From Metallyticus violacea (taxonomy: Eukaryota > Arthropoda > Insecta > Mantodea > Metallyticidae), in assembly GCA_030762175.1 (NCBI GenBank), contig CM060835.1, positions 84,842,001-84,906,000 on the forward strand: DNA of 64,000 bases. Direction: 5' to 3'. The position numbers and the translations under genes were made by a program. The notes below the pieces were generated by a model. The model was not told where the DNA came from and did no database searches. It saw nothing but the letters and a program-made list of their open reading frames with translations. Shown in pieces: positions 38,858-48,330 of this stretch; within the stretch, counting starts at the first letter, position 1, and each line of letters opens with the position of its first letter.

Positions 38858-40168
38858 ATGGTGGAGGATGAATGCGCTATGGTACATGAAAATAATTTTC
38901 ATATGAAACGCAAAAGAGTGGATGTAAAGGAAGTAACCGAGCAGCCATTTGCTCGCTACTTGGTAATTAATCGTACCGAGGATGGTCAGTCATTCAGCAG
39001 AGTGAACCCGTTTGTTATTCAGAAGGGTATTGATGGCATTTCTGGACCAGTGAAGACATGTACACGTCTCCGTAATGGTTCTCTTTTGGTAGAGACATTT
39101 GGAATAGCGCAAACCAACTCATTGCTCAAGGCGACGATATTCCACGGGTATCCGATCCGTGTAGAGCCACATAGAACTTTAAATTCGTCGCGAGGAGTTA
39201 TTACTACGAATGTGTTAGACGGGATGTCCGACTCGGAAATCCAGAGTTGTCTGGAGGACCAGGGAGTCATATCGGTCTATCGTGTACAGGCTAGGAAGGA
39301 AGGTGAAACACAGCCCACCCGTACTCTCTTCCTCACCTTCAACCGGGTTGAGTTACCACAGAGGATCAAAGCTGGTTATGAGGCAATTGAGGTTCGCCCA
39401 TATATTCCCAGTCCCATGCGATGCTTCCAATGCCAACGTTTTGGCCATACTCGCGTGTCGTGCAAGAGTGCAAAGTCGATCTGTGCAACCTGTGGTACTG
39501 AAAGTCACGAGGGAGCTTGTGCAACTGCCCCTGTTTGCGTGAACTGTCAAGGTGACCATTCGGCTTCGTCCCGCGATTGTCCTCGTTTTCGCGATGAACG
39601 CTCTATCCAGGAGATCAGGGTTAAAGAGAAACTTACATTCAGTGAAGCGCGGAAGCGATTCCAATCTCGCTTACCCGTGTTGCCTAAAACCGGGACATAC
39701 AGCGCTGTGGCTTCTTCTGCTGTCCAGAAGCGCACTATTAGCACGCAGACTTGCGATCTTGTTTTTACTCGGGTGCCTTGTGCGCCAACTGCTGCCAACC
39801 GTTCTACTGAGAAGCCGAAGCCTATTGTTTTTGATGCTCCATCTATTAAGTTTAAGACCGCATATACCCGAACTGACTTCCTTAAATCATCCACTACCAG
39901 TAATACGAAGCAGAAATCGAGCCCTTCTCCTCCTCGGAGGTCGAGCTCCTATGATGCATACGGGAGCAAGCCCGCTAGGCGGTCGCCGTCACCGCCTCTT
40001 TCCACCACCAACCGATTTCAGGTTTCGGAATCGGTTGATTCTTCTCAGCGGGAGAGCCCTCCCTCTGAGGATGTGATGGAGCAGGATGTGCCTGCTCCTT
40101 CAAAACCGCCGAGTCCCACGCGACTAAAAAAAGGACGTCTTATTCGTCCTGGACCGTCCAAAAAGTAA
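38858..40168 (+). CDS. LINE ORF1, gag-like nucleic-acid-binding protein
   Basis: 436 residues from ATG 38858 to TAA 40168. The N-terminal half (about residues 30-185) is the RNA-binding region typical of I/Jockey ORF1 proteins. Three zinc knuckles follow in tandem: C189-x2-C192-x4-H197-x4-C202, C209-x2-C212-x4-H217-x3-C221, and C227-x2-C230-x3-H234-x6-C241. The C-terminal third is rich in Ser, Pro and basic residues, likely disordered. In this class ORF1 coats the element RNA and helps deliver it to chromosomal target sites. The reading frame is intact. A run of seven A at 40126-40132 near the 3' end lies where slippage would lead into the ORF2 frame. Minus-strand ORFs in this interval are antisense shadows. 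Confidence 0.93.
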   Translation: MVEDECAMVHENNFHMKRKRVDVKEVTEQPFARYLVINRTEDGQSFSRVNPFVIQKGIDGISGPVKTCTRLRNGSLLVETFGIAQTNSLLKATIFHGYPIRVEPHRTLNSSRGVITTNVLDGMSDSEIQSCLEDQGVISVYRVQARKEGETQPTRTLFLTFNRVELPQRIKAGYEAIEVRPYIPSPMRCFQCQRFGHTRVSCKSAKSICATCGTESHEGACATAPVCVNCQGDHSASSRDCPRFRDERSIQEIRVKEKLTFSEARKRFQSRLPVLPKTGTYSAVASSAVQKRTISTQTCDLVFTRVPCAPTAANRSTEKPKPIVFDAPSIKFKTAYTRTDFLKSSTTSNTKQKSSPSPPRRSSSYDAYGSKPARRSPSPPLSTTNRFQVSESVDSSQRESPPSEDVMEQDVPAPSKPPSPTRLKKGRLIRPGPSKK

Positions 40169-40169
40169 G

Positions 40170-43061
40170 GTGGTTAAGGATAAGGCTATTCCCCGGTCGT
40201 CTAGTCACCCCAGACGCTTACCGGTTCCTTGGTGGAACGATGAATGCCGGGATGCATTGCGTGCACGCCGAGGTGCTCTCCGAGTTTTTCGTCGCCACCC
40301 TACTTCAGCGAATATGATTTGCTATAAACAACTTCGAGCCAAATGCCGCCGAGTCATCAAGGATAGCAAAAAGGCTTCTTGGATTTCTTTTACCTCTTCT
40401 TTTAACCGAACAACGCCTTCATCCGTAGTTTGGGAACGGCTACGCCGCGTTGCTGGCAAACCAAGATTTACACCTATACCCGGTCTTAGGGTTTTAAATC
40501 GAGTGCTCACTACTCCGATTAACGTCGCCAATGTTCTAGGGCGAACCTTCGCTGATGTTTCTAGTTCCGCCAATTACCCGGCTACATTTCGCGCATTACG
40601 GGAGCAGGTTGAGGGGAAAGGTTTCTCGTTTGCCTCCGACCATCAGGAGAGCTACAACGTTCCTTTTACCACCAGGGAACTGGAGCATGCCCTTTCCACC
40701 TCTCGACACTGCGCACCGGGGCCAGATAACATTCATGTTGCTATGTTGCAGCATTTATCAGCAGAAGGCAAAGCTTTTTTATTACGAACCTTTAATTTTA
40801 TTTGGTGTCATGGCACATTTCCCAACGCTTGGCGATTGGCCACCGTCATTCCGATACCTAAGCCTGGAAAGGACCCTCATCTTCCTTCCAGTTACCGTCC
40901 GATTTCCCTCACCAGCTGCGTTTGCAAGGTGATGGAACGAATGATTAACGGACGGCTCATGTGGTGGTTCGAGTCGAGGCAATTATTGACGAACGCCCAG
41001 TGTGGTTTCCGGCGTCATCGTTCCTCAGTCGACCATCTGGTGTCTTTAACTACCCATGTAATGGACGGTTTTGTGCGCAATTGTCAAACGGTTGCTGTAT
41101 TTTTTGACCTGGAGAAAGCGTACGATACTTGCTGGAGAGGCGGTATCCTCCGAACGCTTCACGATTGGAACATACGTGGGCGTATGTCTGTTTTTATTCA
41201 GGAATTTATGAAGGACCGGGTTTTTAATGTTCGCGTGGGATCAGTTTTATCATCTAATTTTATTCAAGAGAACGGCGTACCTCAGGGCTCGGTACTTAGT
41301 TGCACACTATTTGCCATTGCGATTAACTCTATCACCGAGTGTTTACCGCCAGGAATACAATCGTCTTTATTTGTGGACGATTTTGCCATCTATCTTTCCT
41401 CTCGGAGAACCTGTCTCTTGGAACGCCGCCTCCAATGCTGTCTCGACCGCCTTCACGCTTGGAGTGTCTCTCACGGGTTCCGTTTCTCCGCAGAGAAGAC
41501 GGTCTGCATGAACTTCTGGCGCCACAAGGAGTATCCTCCACCTTCGCTCCATCTTGGCCCAGACGCACTCTCTTTCGCAGACGAAGTTAGGTTCCTTGGC
41601 TTGGTGTTTGACAGGAAATTATGCTGGTCATCGCATATAGCGCTACTCAGAGGCAAGTGTGAACGTTCTCTTTGTATTTTACGTGTTTTAAGTGGCACAT
41701 CTTGGGGAGCTGACCGGACTATACTTTTACGTTTTTACCGCGCTCTTATCCGGTCCAAATTGGATTATGGCAGTGTTGTTTATGGCTCTGCGCGGCCTTC
41801 TGTTCTGCGCCGCCTGAACCCGATTCATCACCGGGGTATCCGTGTTGCCATTGGAGCATTCCCCACCAGTCCTGTATTGAGTTTATGTGCGGAGTCTGGA
41901 GAACCTCCGTTGTTTTATCGTAGGGATGTTTTACTGGCCGCTTACGGTTGTCGCTTGGCTGCGCAACCTCGTCATCCCACGAATGGGCCGTTTTTTAATG
42001 TGTTTTTTGATCGTTTTTATGCTGCTCGGTCTCTTACTCCTAAGCCCGCTGGCTTTCGTTTTCGGGAGATTTTACGGACGTTGGACATGGAGTTACCTGC
42101 TTTTTTCTTAGCCGGGGAAACTTCTTCTCCCCCCTGGATTTTAGCAGAGGCCCCCGTTCATCTCGGGCTCACGTCCTGTCCGAAATCTTCGACCGCAGCA
42201 CATATTATTCGTTGTTCTTTTAGCGAGATCAAATCCGCTTTTAATGGCTGGAATTTTATATATACCGACGGCTCAAAATCTGACACAGGTGTAGGATGTG
42301 CTTTTGTTTTTAATGGGGCTAGTTTTACGTATGGTCTTAACGTTGCAACATCTATTTTTATGGCGGAGCTTTTTGCTATCTATCGGGCGGTTTTATTTAT
42401 TTCTGATCACGGGCTGGGGAACAGTGTTATATGTTCCGACTCTTTGAGTGCTATTTTAAGTTTTAAACATCTGTACAATCACCACCCTCTTGTACAGATG
42501 GTCCAGAACGTGGTTTTAACCCTTTTCGACGCTGGCGTCAGGGTAAAACTACTGTGGGTGCCTGGACACGTCGGACTCCCAGGTAATGAGGCCGCAGATG
42601 TTGCAGCAAAATCCGCTCTTTTAGACCCTGCTCAGTTCGAGCAGCGTTTTTATTTCGGGGATTTTATACATTCATTACGTAGAGCCATTTTTTCGCGCTG
42701 GCGCGAGGAGTGGGAATTACTCCCAAATAATAAGCTCCGTGAATGTAAACCCGCCCCTTTTAACTGGTCGACTTCTTCTCGCGCTGTTCGTCGCGAAGAA
42801 GTAATTTTAGCTCGTCTTAGAATTGGGCATTGCCGTTTTAGTCACTCTCACCTTTTTAATGATCAACCCGCTCCAGTTTGCCCTCCGTGTGACCACCCCT
42901 TTACAGTGCGTCACGTTTTAATTGATTGTCCTCATCTGACAGCTTTTAGAAATAGCTTAGGTTTGCCGTCCTCTATTGAGGACTTACTAGCAGATGATGT
43001 GGTTGCTGTTGAGCGCGTGCTCCGTTTTATCCGTGTTTGTGGTTTTTGGAGCAAGGTGTGA
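40170..43061 (+). CDS. LINE ORF2, reverse transcriptase / RNase H, lacking endonuclease
   Basis: About 963 residues counted from a GTG at 40170, ending at TGA 43059-43061. The frame is open from 40128 and contains no ATG until 40314 (residue 49), so the natural start has been lost. It begins in the linker that normally follows the endonuclease (P20-W-W-N-D-E-C26). Reverse transcriptase: motif A F-F-D313-L-E-K-A-Y-D, motif B G-V-P-Q-G-S, motif C F-V-D403-D404. RNase H: D700, E733, D757 and D810, with 'WVPGHVGLPGNEAAD'. C-terminal zinc motif C904-x2-C907-x7-H-x4-C920. All catalytic residues of RT and RNase H are present. The missing ~230-residue endonuclease normally nicks the target DNA. The frame is +1 relative to ORF1. 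Confidence 0.92.
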   Translation: MVKDKAIPRSSSHPRRLPVPWWNDECRDALRARRGALRVFRRHPTSANMICYKQLRAKCRRVIKDSKKASWISFTSSFNRTTPSSVVWERLRRVAGKPRFTPIPGLRVLNRVLTTPINVANVLGRTFADVSSSANYPATFRALREQVEGKGFSFASDHQESYNVPFTTRELEHALSTSRHCAPGPDNIHVAMLQHLSAEGKAFLLRTFNFIWCHGTFPNAWRLATVIPIPKPGKDPHLPSSYRPISLTSCVCKVMERMINGRLMWWFESRQLLTNAQCGFRRHRSSVDHLVSLTTHVMDGFVRNCQTVAVFFDLEKAYDTCWRGGILRTLHDWNIRGRMSVFIQEFMKDRVFNVRVGSVLSSNFIQENGVPQGSVLSCTLFAIAINSITECLPPGIQSSLFVDDFAIYLSSRRTCLLERRLQCCLDRLHAWSVSHGFRFSAEKTVCMNFWRHKEYPPPSLHLGPDALSFADEVRFLGLVFDRKLCWSSHIALLRGKCERSLCILRVLSGTSWGADRTILLRFYRALIRSKLDYGSVVYGSARPSVLRRLNPIHHRGIRVAIGAFPTSPVLSLCAESGEPPLFYRRDVLLAAYGCRLAAQPRHPTNGPFFNVFFDRFYAARSLTPKPAGFRFREILRTLDMELPAFFLAGETSSPPWILAEAPVHLGLTSCPKSSTAAHIIRCSFSEIKSAFNGWNFIYTDGSKSDTGVGCAFVFNGASFTYGLNVATSIFMAELFAIYRAVLFISDHGLGNSVICSDSLSAILSFKHLYNHHPLVQMVQNVVLTLFDAGVRVKLLWVPGHVGLPGNEAADVAAKSALLDPAQFEQRFYFGDFIHSLRRAIFSRWREEWELLPNNKLRECKPAPFNWSTSSRAVRREEVILARLRIGHCRFSHSHLFNDQPAPVCPPCDHPFTVRHVLIDCPHLTAFRNSLGLPSSIEDLLADDVVAVERVLRFIRVCGFWSKV

Positions 43062-43070
43062 GGTTTTATC

Positions 43071-43360
43071 TTTTACCATTGACGGCATTTTTAGACTCTT
43101 TTAAGACTGTTGTTTTTTCAGCTTTTGCTGAACTTTGTTAACTAGTCTTAAATTGTTGTTTTGCACAGTACCCCTGTTATTTGTTTTGGGGTTTTATTGT
43201 TACCATTGTAATCTTTTATAAGACTGGTTTATTTTCAGCTCTTGCTGATTAGTTTCGATACCGGTCTTAATTTGTTGACCTGTGTTTGCTTTGGGATTTT
43301 ATTGGTATTTTTTTAGTCCATTACACGACTGTTGTGGTTTTCCGCTCTTGCGGCTGTGTT
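43071..43360 (+). repeat. LINE 3' UTR: three tandem units, each with a short hairpin
   Basis: Three degenerate units of about 105-117 bp begin near 43071, 43199 and 43314. Each shows a 'taccattg / aagactg' lead, a T-rich stretch and a 4-bp-stem hairpin: CAGC-TTTT-GCTG (43119-43130), CAGC-TCTT-GCTG (43236-43247), CCGC-TCTT-GCGG (43342-43353). The third differs from the first two by a paired A:T to C:G change on both arms, so pairing is kept. Confidence 0.75.
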
Positions 43361-43515
43361 TTAGTAACACCTTAATGTTTGTGGCGCCTTATACCCTTGT
43401 TTTTTGTTTTTGGGTATCAGTTTTATTGCACAAGTACTACTGTCCGTTCGTTATGCGCAGGATTTGCGTTCTTTGTTTATTTATTTTTATTTCTGACATA
43501 GTACTTGAGGTGTTT

Positions 43516-43546
43516 GGGCGCTAATGACCACAGCAGTTTTGCGCCC
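43516..43546 (+). repeat. LINE 3'-terminal hairpin
   Basis: GGGCGC (43516-43521) pairs with GCGCCC (43541-43546) across a 19-base loop, followed by 'ttaagcaataatcatcatc'. The position at the extreme 3' end suits a reverse transcriptase recognition structure. The block recurs at 20571-20598. Confidence 0.7.
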
Positions 43547-43562
43547 TTAAGCAATAATCATC

Positions 43563-43575
43563 ATCAACATTTAAA
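43563..43575 (+). repeat. LINE target-site duplication, right
   Basis: tcaacatttaaac, identical to the left copy. Joining the outer flanks gives the pre-insertion site. Confidence 0.9.
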
Positions 43576-44354
43576 CGCTACTCCTTCGGGAGGAGCTTTA
43601 AGCCAAGGATCCTATGGTTTCCGGCAAATTAAAGAATTCCATACTTAAAAATAAAGCAAACTGCTGGCCATTTTACGTCCAAATACTTTAGCATCGTGCC
43701 ACAAGGCTCTAGAGGCGATGGGCACACCACCTGCCCCTCTTGACATCTATAGGTGTAACTAAAAATTCCACTGATTCATTTGGTCCGTTAGGCTATGGAA
43801 CGGGTGTTACGCCGAATCCTTGTGAGTGGTTATGATTATTTAATTGTAATGAATGACTGTACATTTTCAATTCAAAAAAATAACTTCTTAATCTGTTAGG
43901 GGGTGTTAAGTCATTAGAAGGCCTCTCATTGTCGATGGCGCTAATTCTTGAAATTTGAATATTTCAGAAGGTTTATTCTAGAAGACGTTATATTTAGTTT
44001 TCGCACTAATGTTTTAAAGAACGGGATATTTATTTTTATATTCTTTGTTTATAATACAGTTATTATCTTTCATCCAAGAACTTTACTTATTCATCCAGTT
44101 CTTTCTTGTGCCCTCTTCCCTCAGTCCTTCATGTCATACTCCTTACTCCATCCATCATCTGCTGTTCCTTAAGTTTCCCTTTTCTGCCTTTCCCCTCAGC
44201 ACTTCATCTCAACGTCATCTTTGGTTTGCACGAACGTAGCCTTAGGGAAATATGTACATTTTTAGAGTAGGGTAGAGAAAAGAACAAGTGCTAAGGCAGG
44301 TGTTTCTGTTTCAGTTGCTGCAGTATTAATGTGGTCACCTAAGAAAGCTTAGAG

Positions 44355-44355
<1 letters not shown>

Positions 44356-44401
<46 letters not shown>

Positions 44402-44412
44402 TTTTATTATTA
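44356..44412. repeat. (TTA)n microsatellite
   Basis: Trinucleotide array, perfect to about 44400 and then imperfect. Confidence 0.9.
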
Positions 44413-44842
44413 TAATGATGAATATTAGATATAACTATTATCACTTATAGTTGAGTATAACTCGTGCATGATACCTAAAGAAGAATGAAATGCATCTGAG
44501 AGAAATTTATATATATACAGGTTAACAATTCCTAAGCTCCGTTGTGGGAAATTACTCCCAATTCTATTGTTGAAGGTGAGGTATTCAACTGCTAACTGAC
44601 TCCTGAAATTTAATTTACTGTAATGGAAACACCAAGCTTCTCACACTTTCAAAACTGTAATTATTTAATGGAAAACTTCTCTGCTTGACCACAACAATTC
44701 TACAAAGGAAATGAAGCCCAAGGGTCAAAAACTCAAATGCACACACAACAACGCAATGCGAACAGTCACAACTGACGAATTTGGCAAGCAAACTGTAAAA
44801 TATTTTTACGGATTTAAGAGGTGGTAAATCTTCCAGAATCGT

Positions 44843-44843
<1 letters not shown>

Positions 44844-44917
<74 letters not shown>
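44844..44917. repeat. (TTA)n microsatellite
   Basis: About 74 bp with one interrupting G at 44881. Confidence 0.9.
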
Positions 44918-46067
44918 GAAAAAATTTGAAAGTTTAATAGTAGCATTTCAATTCTTTACCAATGTGTTCAAGAAGAATGGTTTACACTTATTCATTTTCG
45001 TATCACAAATCGAGCTTTTATATTTTACTTATAAGATGTTTCAATTTAGAAGTTCTATGTTTGTGACAGTGAAATTAATCACACGTCAATATGAATATGT
45101 ATTTGAAATCTTTTATGGAATTAAAGTGCTCTTGAAGCAAATAGATAATATATTTTGCTTGAATGGATTACACTGCTTGTGAATCACGTTCTATCTCTTT
45201 ATGTTTAATAATGATGAAGGGCTTCCAGTGGGGACACATTTTTCCTTTTGGGTTATCACTTTTCTTTTTTGCATTACATAATTTAATTTTTTCCCCCTTT
45301 TCTTTTCGATGTACCTTTTTAATTGAAAGTACCTCAGGATTTCTTCATTCAGCCAAGTAAATGCCCTCGAGTTATACGCTAGGAAGTAAAAGAAATAACT
45401 GCAGTAATTCTTAGAAAATTAAATTGCCAGGTGTCATGGTGCAAGCATCACAAGCACTCTTCTAAATAGCTCTCCACTTCAAACCGTACTAAGTCGAACT
45501 TCATTAGCCTTAATAGTCCAACATTGTACCCAGTATTCAAAATGTTAATTTGCTTTCAGAATTCTGAATGGATATGTCATATGGCGGTCGAGCGACGTTA
45601 GACCTTCAAGTTCGGGGTGAGAGAACCCGCCAACGAGGTCCACACAAGAGATTTGTAAACCCTGCCACTTCTCCAAAGAACTCATTAAAGACAACAATAG
45701 CCAGGATGTAATTGACATGCCAATCATTGATGGTAGCGTTTCACTTAAGAAGGCATGCTTTGAGACCGTGAGGGAATTTTGCTTTAATAATCATGATCCA
45801 AATTTTGCTTCCATAACACGTTCAACTAAATTCTTCCAGTGTATGTTTTTGTGTCGTTTTAATTTGTTTATTCCATTAGATTGATTTAAATATAGATACA
45901 TTTTCTTGAGTCAACTTGTATCTAATATACCTGTAAAAACTTTGAAAGTGAGTGCAGTATGGCTAGACAAGATGAAGATATAATATAAGCATATGTTTGG
46001 TTAACGAATCAATATCGAAATATTGGGTAATTCTAACTGATGCAGCATTTTTTGCTTATTTATTACA

Positions 46068-46295
46068 TAAAAATGTATGAGATATCAATGGATACTTTTT
46101 TCAAATTTACATCGGTATTGTCGCTAATGCCAGAACTTGTACAAATGCATTGCAATTGCGTGACACCTTGATATAAAGCAAGAATTTAATATGTGGTGTG
46201 TGTTACGTCGTTATCATGTTGAACATTTGTAAATGTTTTGATGTAAGGATTCTTGCAAAGTTTGACTCTCCATTGATATCTCATATGTTTTTCTA
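46068..46295. mobile_element. Small terminal-inverted-repeat element (MITE-like)
   Basis: Left arm aaaaatgtatgagatatcaatgga (positions 46069-46092) and right arm 46269-46292 are inverted copies with about 22 of 24 matches, 176 bp apart. TA dinucleotides sit at both outer edges (46068-46069 and 46294-46295), as for Tc1/mariner-type MITEs. The interior has no ORF. Only one copy is in the window. Confidence 0.5.
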
Positions 46296-46576
46296 TAGCA
46301 AAGTGTTCCATTCATGTAGGATAAATAACCTTTAAAAGTGGTAATGCGTTGCTAAGAAAATATATGTACTTACAAATAGTAGAATTATTTCATTACCAAG
46401 GAAAATGTTTAGATTCGTGTTGACTTTAGTTTGTACATTAAATTTGTACTCTGTTTAGTTACAATTTAATGCATAGCCATGATACCGGAATGGTTTTACT
46501 ATGGGCGAGCGAGCCGCTCGTAAGTCGGATAGCCGGCCAACTAGGACTCGGAGGGTGAAACTAAGACAATCAACCA

Positions 46577-46628
46577 TGCAACAATACACAAACCAATTTA
46601 AGTGCAACAATACACAAACCAATTTAAG
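46577..46628. repeat. Perfect 26-bp tandem duplication
   Basis: A 26-bp unit starting tgcaacaatacaca at 46577 is repeated exactly at 46603. It lies just beyond the C-terminal end of the minus-strand transposase remnant, so it is probably in that element's 3' noncoding part. Confidence 0.9.
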
Positions 46629-46629
46629 A

Positions 46630-47760
46630 GATTCATTACTCACCAAATTATCGAACGAGGTGTTGAAACTGCGCACCTTCATTCTGCTAACATTTTTAGC
46701 ATCTCTTTAGGAAATTATTCTCACCCGCTGTAGTTCATATTGAGAGATCCGGGCAATTTCCTGACGAATATTATCTTTGAGTTCTTGTATGTTGGTCTAG
46801 TTTACGGCATTTTTTTTTTTTTTTTTTTTTTTCATTTTTCCATTTTCCCTAGAGATAATAATCGCAGGCTGTTAAATCAGGGATCAAGGGGGGCACAATC
46901 CCTATTAATAATTCTTTGTTGTGGAAACACATTATTTGCCTCATGGAATTATTCGCAGTGTGCAGAGTCCTGTTGAAAAATTGCATGGTCTCGACGCTCC
47001 CTGTCTATTAATTCTTTGAAAATGGTATGGTATTCACATAAGTAATCATATGTATGCTTAAAAAAATGGTCCTATGATAATTTCACCGCCGATAACACGA
47101 TACGCCAATTTTTTCTTCATGAAGAGATACTTCATGTAGGAAGTCAGGTTTAACAGTACCCCAATAACGATTGTTTTGAGTACACACATAACCATGGAGG
47201 TGAAACCCAGGCCTCATCCGAGAAGAATATTAAATGTGAGTTTATTTGTCCAGTGTACACATTTTCCAGAATGAGCTTACGTATGGGGTCACCGGGCTGA
47301 AGAGCATGTGCTATTCTTATTTTGTAGTGCTTGAAGTGCAACAATTTAGTAACCTTTTGCACAGACTGATGTGTAAAATGACGAAGAAATTTTCTGGGGG
47401 GGGGGATTTTCTAAACGATTAGTAATATCGTGTAATCTTTCTTCGGTGAGAACCCAATGCAGCTTTTTAGTGTCTTGACTCTTCAAAATTTTGAAACGTA
47501 TTTAACAAATTAGGGACTGTTTACAATCTGGAGCGTCTTCATCAAGGAATGTTGCTTGAAACAGCCTTCGAACTTCAAGAGCTGGCGGAGTTAACACATA
47601 TGAATCGTACATGAGGTATAACACACTATGTATACTGTCAAATTAAAAAACGAACACATCCTCGGGAATAGTTGTTCTACGACTCGACAGTCAGCAAGGT
47701 GAACAAGTAACATGGCTTGGCAAAGGAATAGGGGCTCGCTCCTAGCCCGTGCCGCGGGAG
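46630..47760 (-). pseudogene. Tc/mariner-class DDE transposase remnant
   Basis: Read on the minus strand across frames: 'VLTEERLHDITNRLE'-type N-terminal helix-turn-helix linker (about 47450), 'VTKLLHFKHYKIRIAHALQPGD' (47350-47290), 'LIFFSDEAW' with the first catalytic Asp (about 47220), a QQDSA-like block near 46970, 'PDLTACDYYL' (about 46860) and the C-terminus EGAQFQHLV (about 46650). These are the ordered blocks of a transposase family very common in arthropods. Stops, frameshifts and a T run at 46810-46832 kill the copy. Terminal repeats were not identified; the element may extend to about 46500 and 47830. Confidence 0.8.
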
Positions 47761-48023
47761 AAAGCATAACTGATCGCACGGTATGATAGTCATTTAGTAA
47801 GCAGGCAGTCATGGTTTCTCATGTACAAGTGTCCTGAGAGCAGCAGGAGCTAAATATCCAGATTATTCTGCGATGTACTGTGGAGTTGCGGGAATGCGGT
47901 CTGTAGCACCTTAAACAGCAGGTTCAGAAAGAGTTTCATGTAAGAGTTTCTGACCTAACAGAGCGTATTTTAGAGTATATTGCCCCCCTCCCCAAAAAAA
48001 AACATGTATCAATACAAGACTTG

Positions 48024-48330
48024 GCACACTTTAGTCGGTTCTGGCGGTTACCATACTTGCCTCCTAAACCTAAGCTCGTGGATTCGATCCCGGCCAGAAA
48101 CGATGGATTATTTTCGGGCGTAAAAATTCTAAGTATGGCTTCCTTCGAGAAGGAAGGGAAGCCGTGGGTCATGTGCCATACATTTACGGCACGATAAAGA
48201 ACCTCAAGCCTGAAAAAAGAAGCCTCTAAGCAAACTTTGTCGGAAGTTTCACGTCCTGAATTGAATGGGGCGCTGATGATCTGAGATGTTAAAGAGCGTC
48301 CGTAAATGTGTGTGTGTGTAAAGCACGCTT
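48024..48330 (+). repeat. SINE family A, copy 4 with (TG)n tail
   Basis: The body matches the 37584 copy throughout ('atggcttccttcgagaagg', 'acggcacgataaagaacctc', 'gatctgagatgttaaagagc') and ends in (TG)n at 48306-48319. The head lacks about 8 bp of box A ('ggtctagt'-equivalent), which should weaken its promoter. Flanking gcacactt (48024-48031) and gcacgctt (48323-48330) are a possible 8-bp duplication. Confidence 0.85.

Larger units (their letters stand above)
38437..43562 (+). mobile_element. Non-LTR retrotransposon (I/Jockey-type LINE with RNase H), endonuclease-deleted
   Basis: A 5126-bp insertion between perfect 13-bp duplications. Order: GC-rich structured 5' UTR, ORF1 (gag-like), ORF2 (reverse transcriptase, RNase H, CCHC), 3' UTR with three hairpin units, terminal hairpin and a short (atc)n tail. 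ORF1 and ORF2 are uninterrupted and the duplication is perfect, so the insertion is recent. The full 5' UTR argues against 5' truncation. The endonuclease domain that opens ORF2 in this class is absent. Clade placement rests on the presence of RNase H plus three zinc knuckles and is approximate. Confidence 0.93.
43576..46067. other. Unassigned stretch with two (TTA)n arrays
   Basis: Just right of the LINE, GCT-A-CTCC-TTCG-GGAG-G-AGC (43576-43595) forms a hairpin with a cUUCGg-type tetraloop, inside a higher-complexity segment to about 43830 that may be an older repeat. The remainder is AT-rich with microsatellites and no supported gene. Confidence 0.45.

Noticed and set aside
39019..41698. 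Many ORFs of 60-174 residues overlapping LINE ORF1 and ORF2
   Set aside because: They are other-frame or antisense shadows of the two real ORFs and contain no domain.
44356..44917. Regularly spaced repeats that might suggest an array such as CRISPR
   Set aside because: They are plain TTA microsatellites without spacers, in a eukaryotic context.
47150..47362. 70-residue minus-strand ORF as a small gene
   Set aside because: It contains the SDEAW block and is a surviving piece of the decayed transposase.
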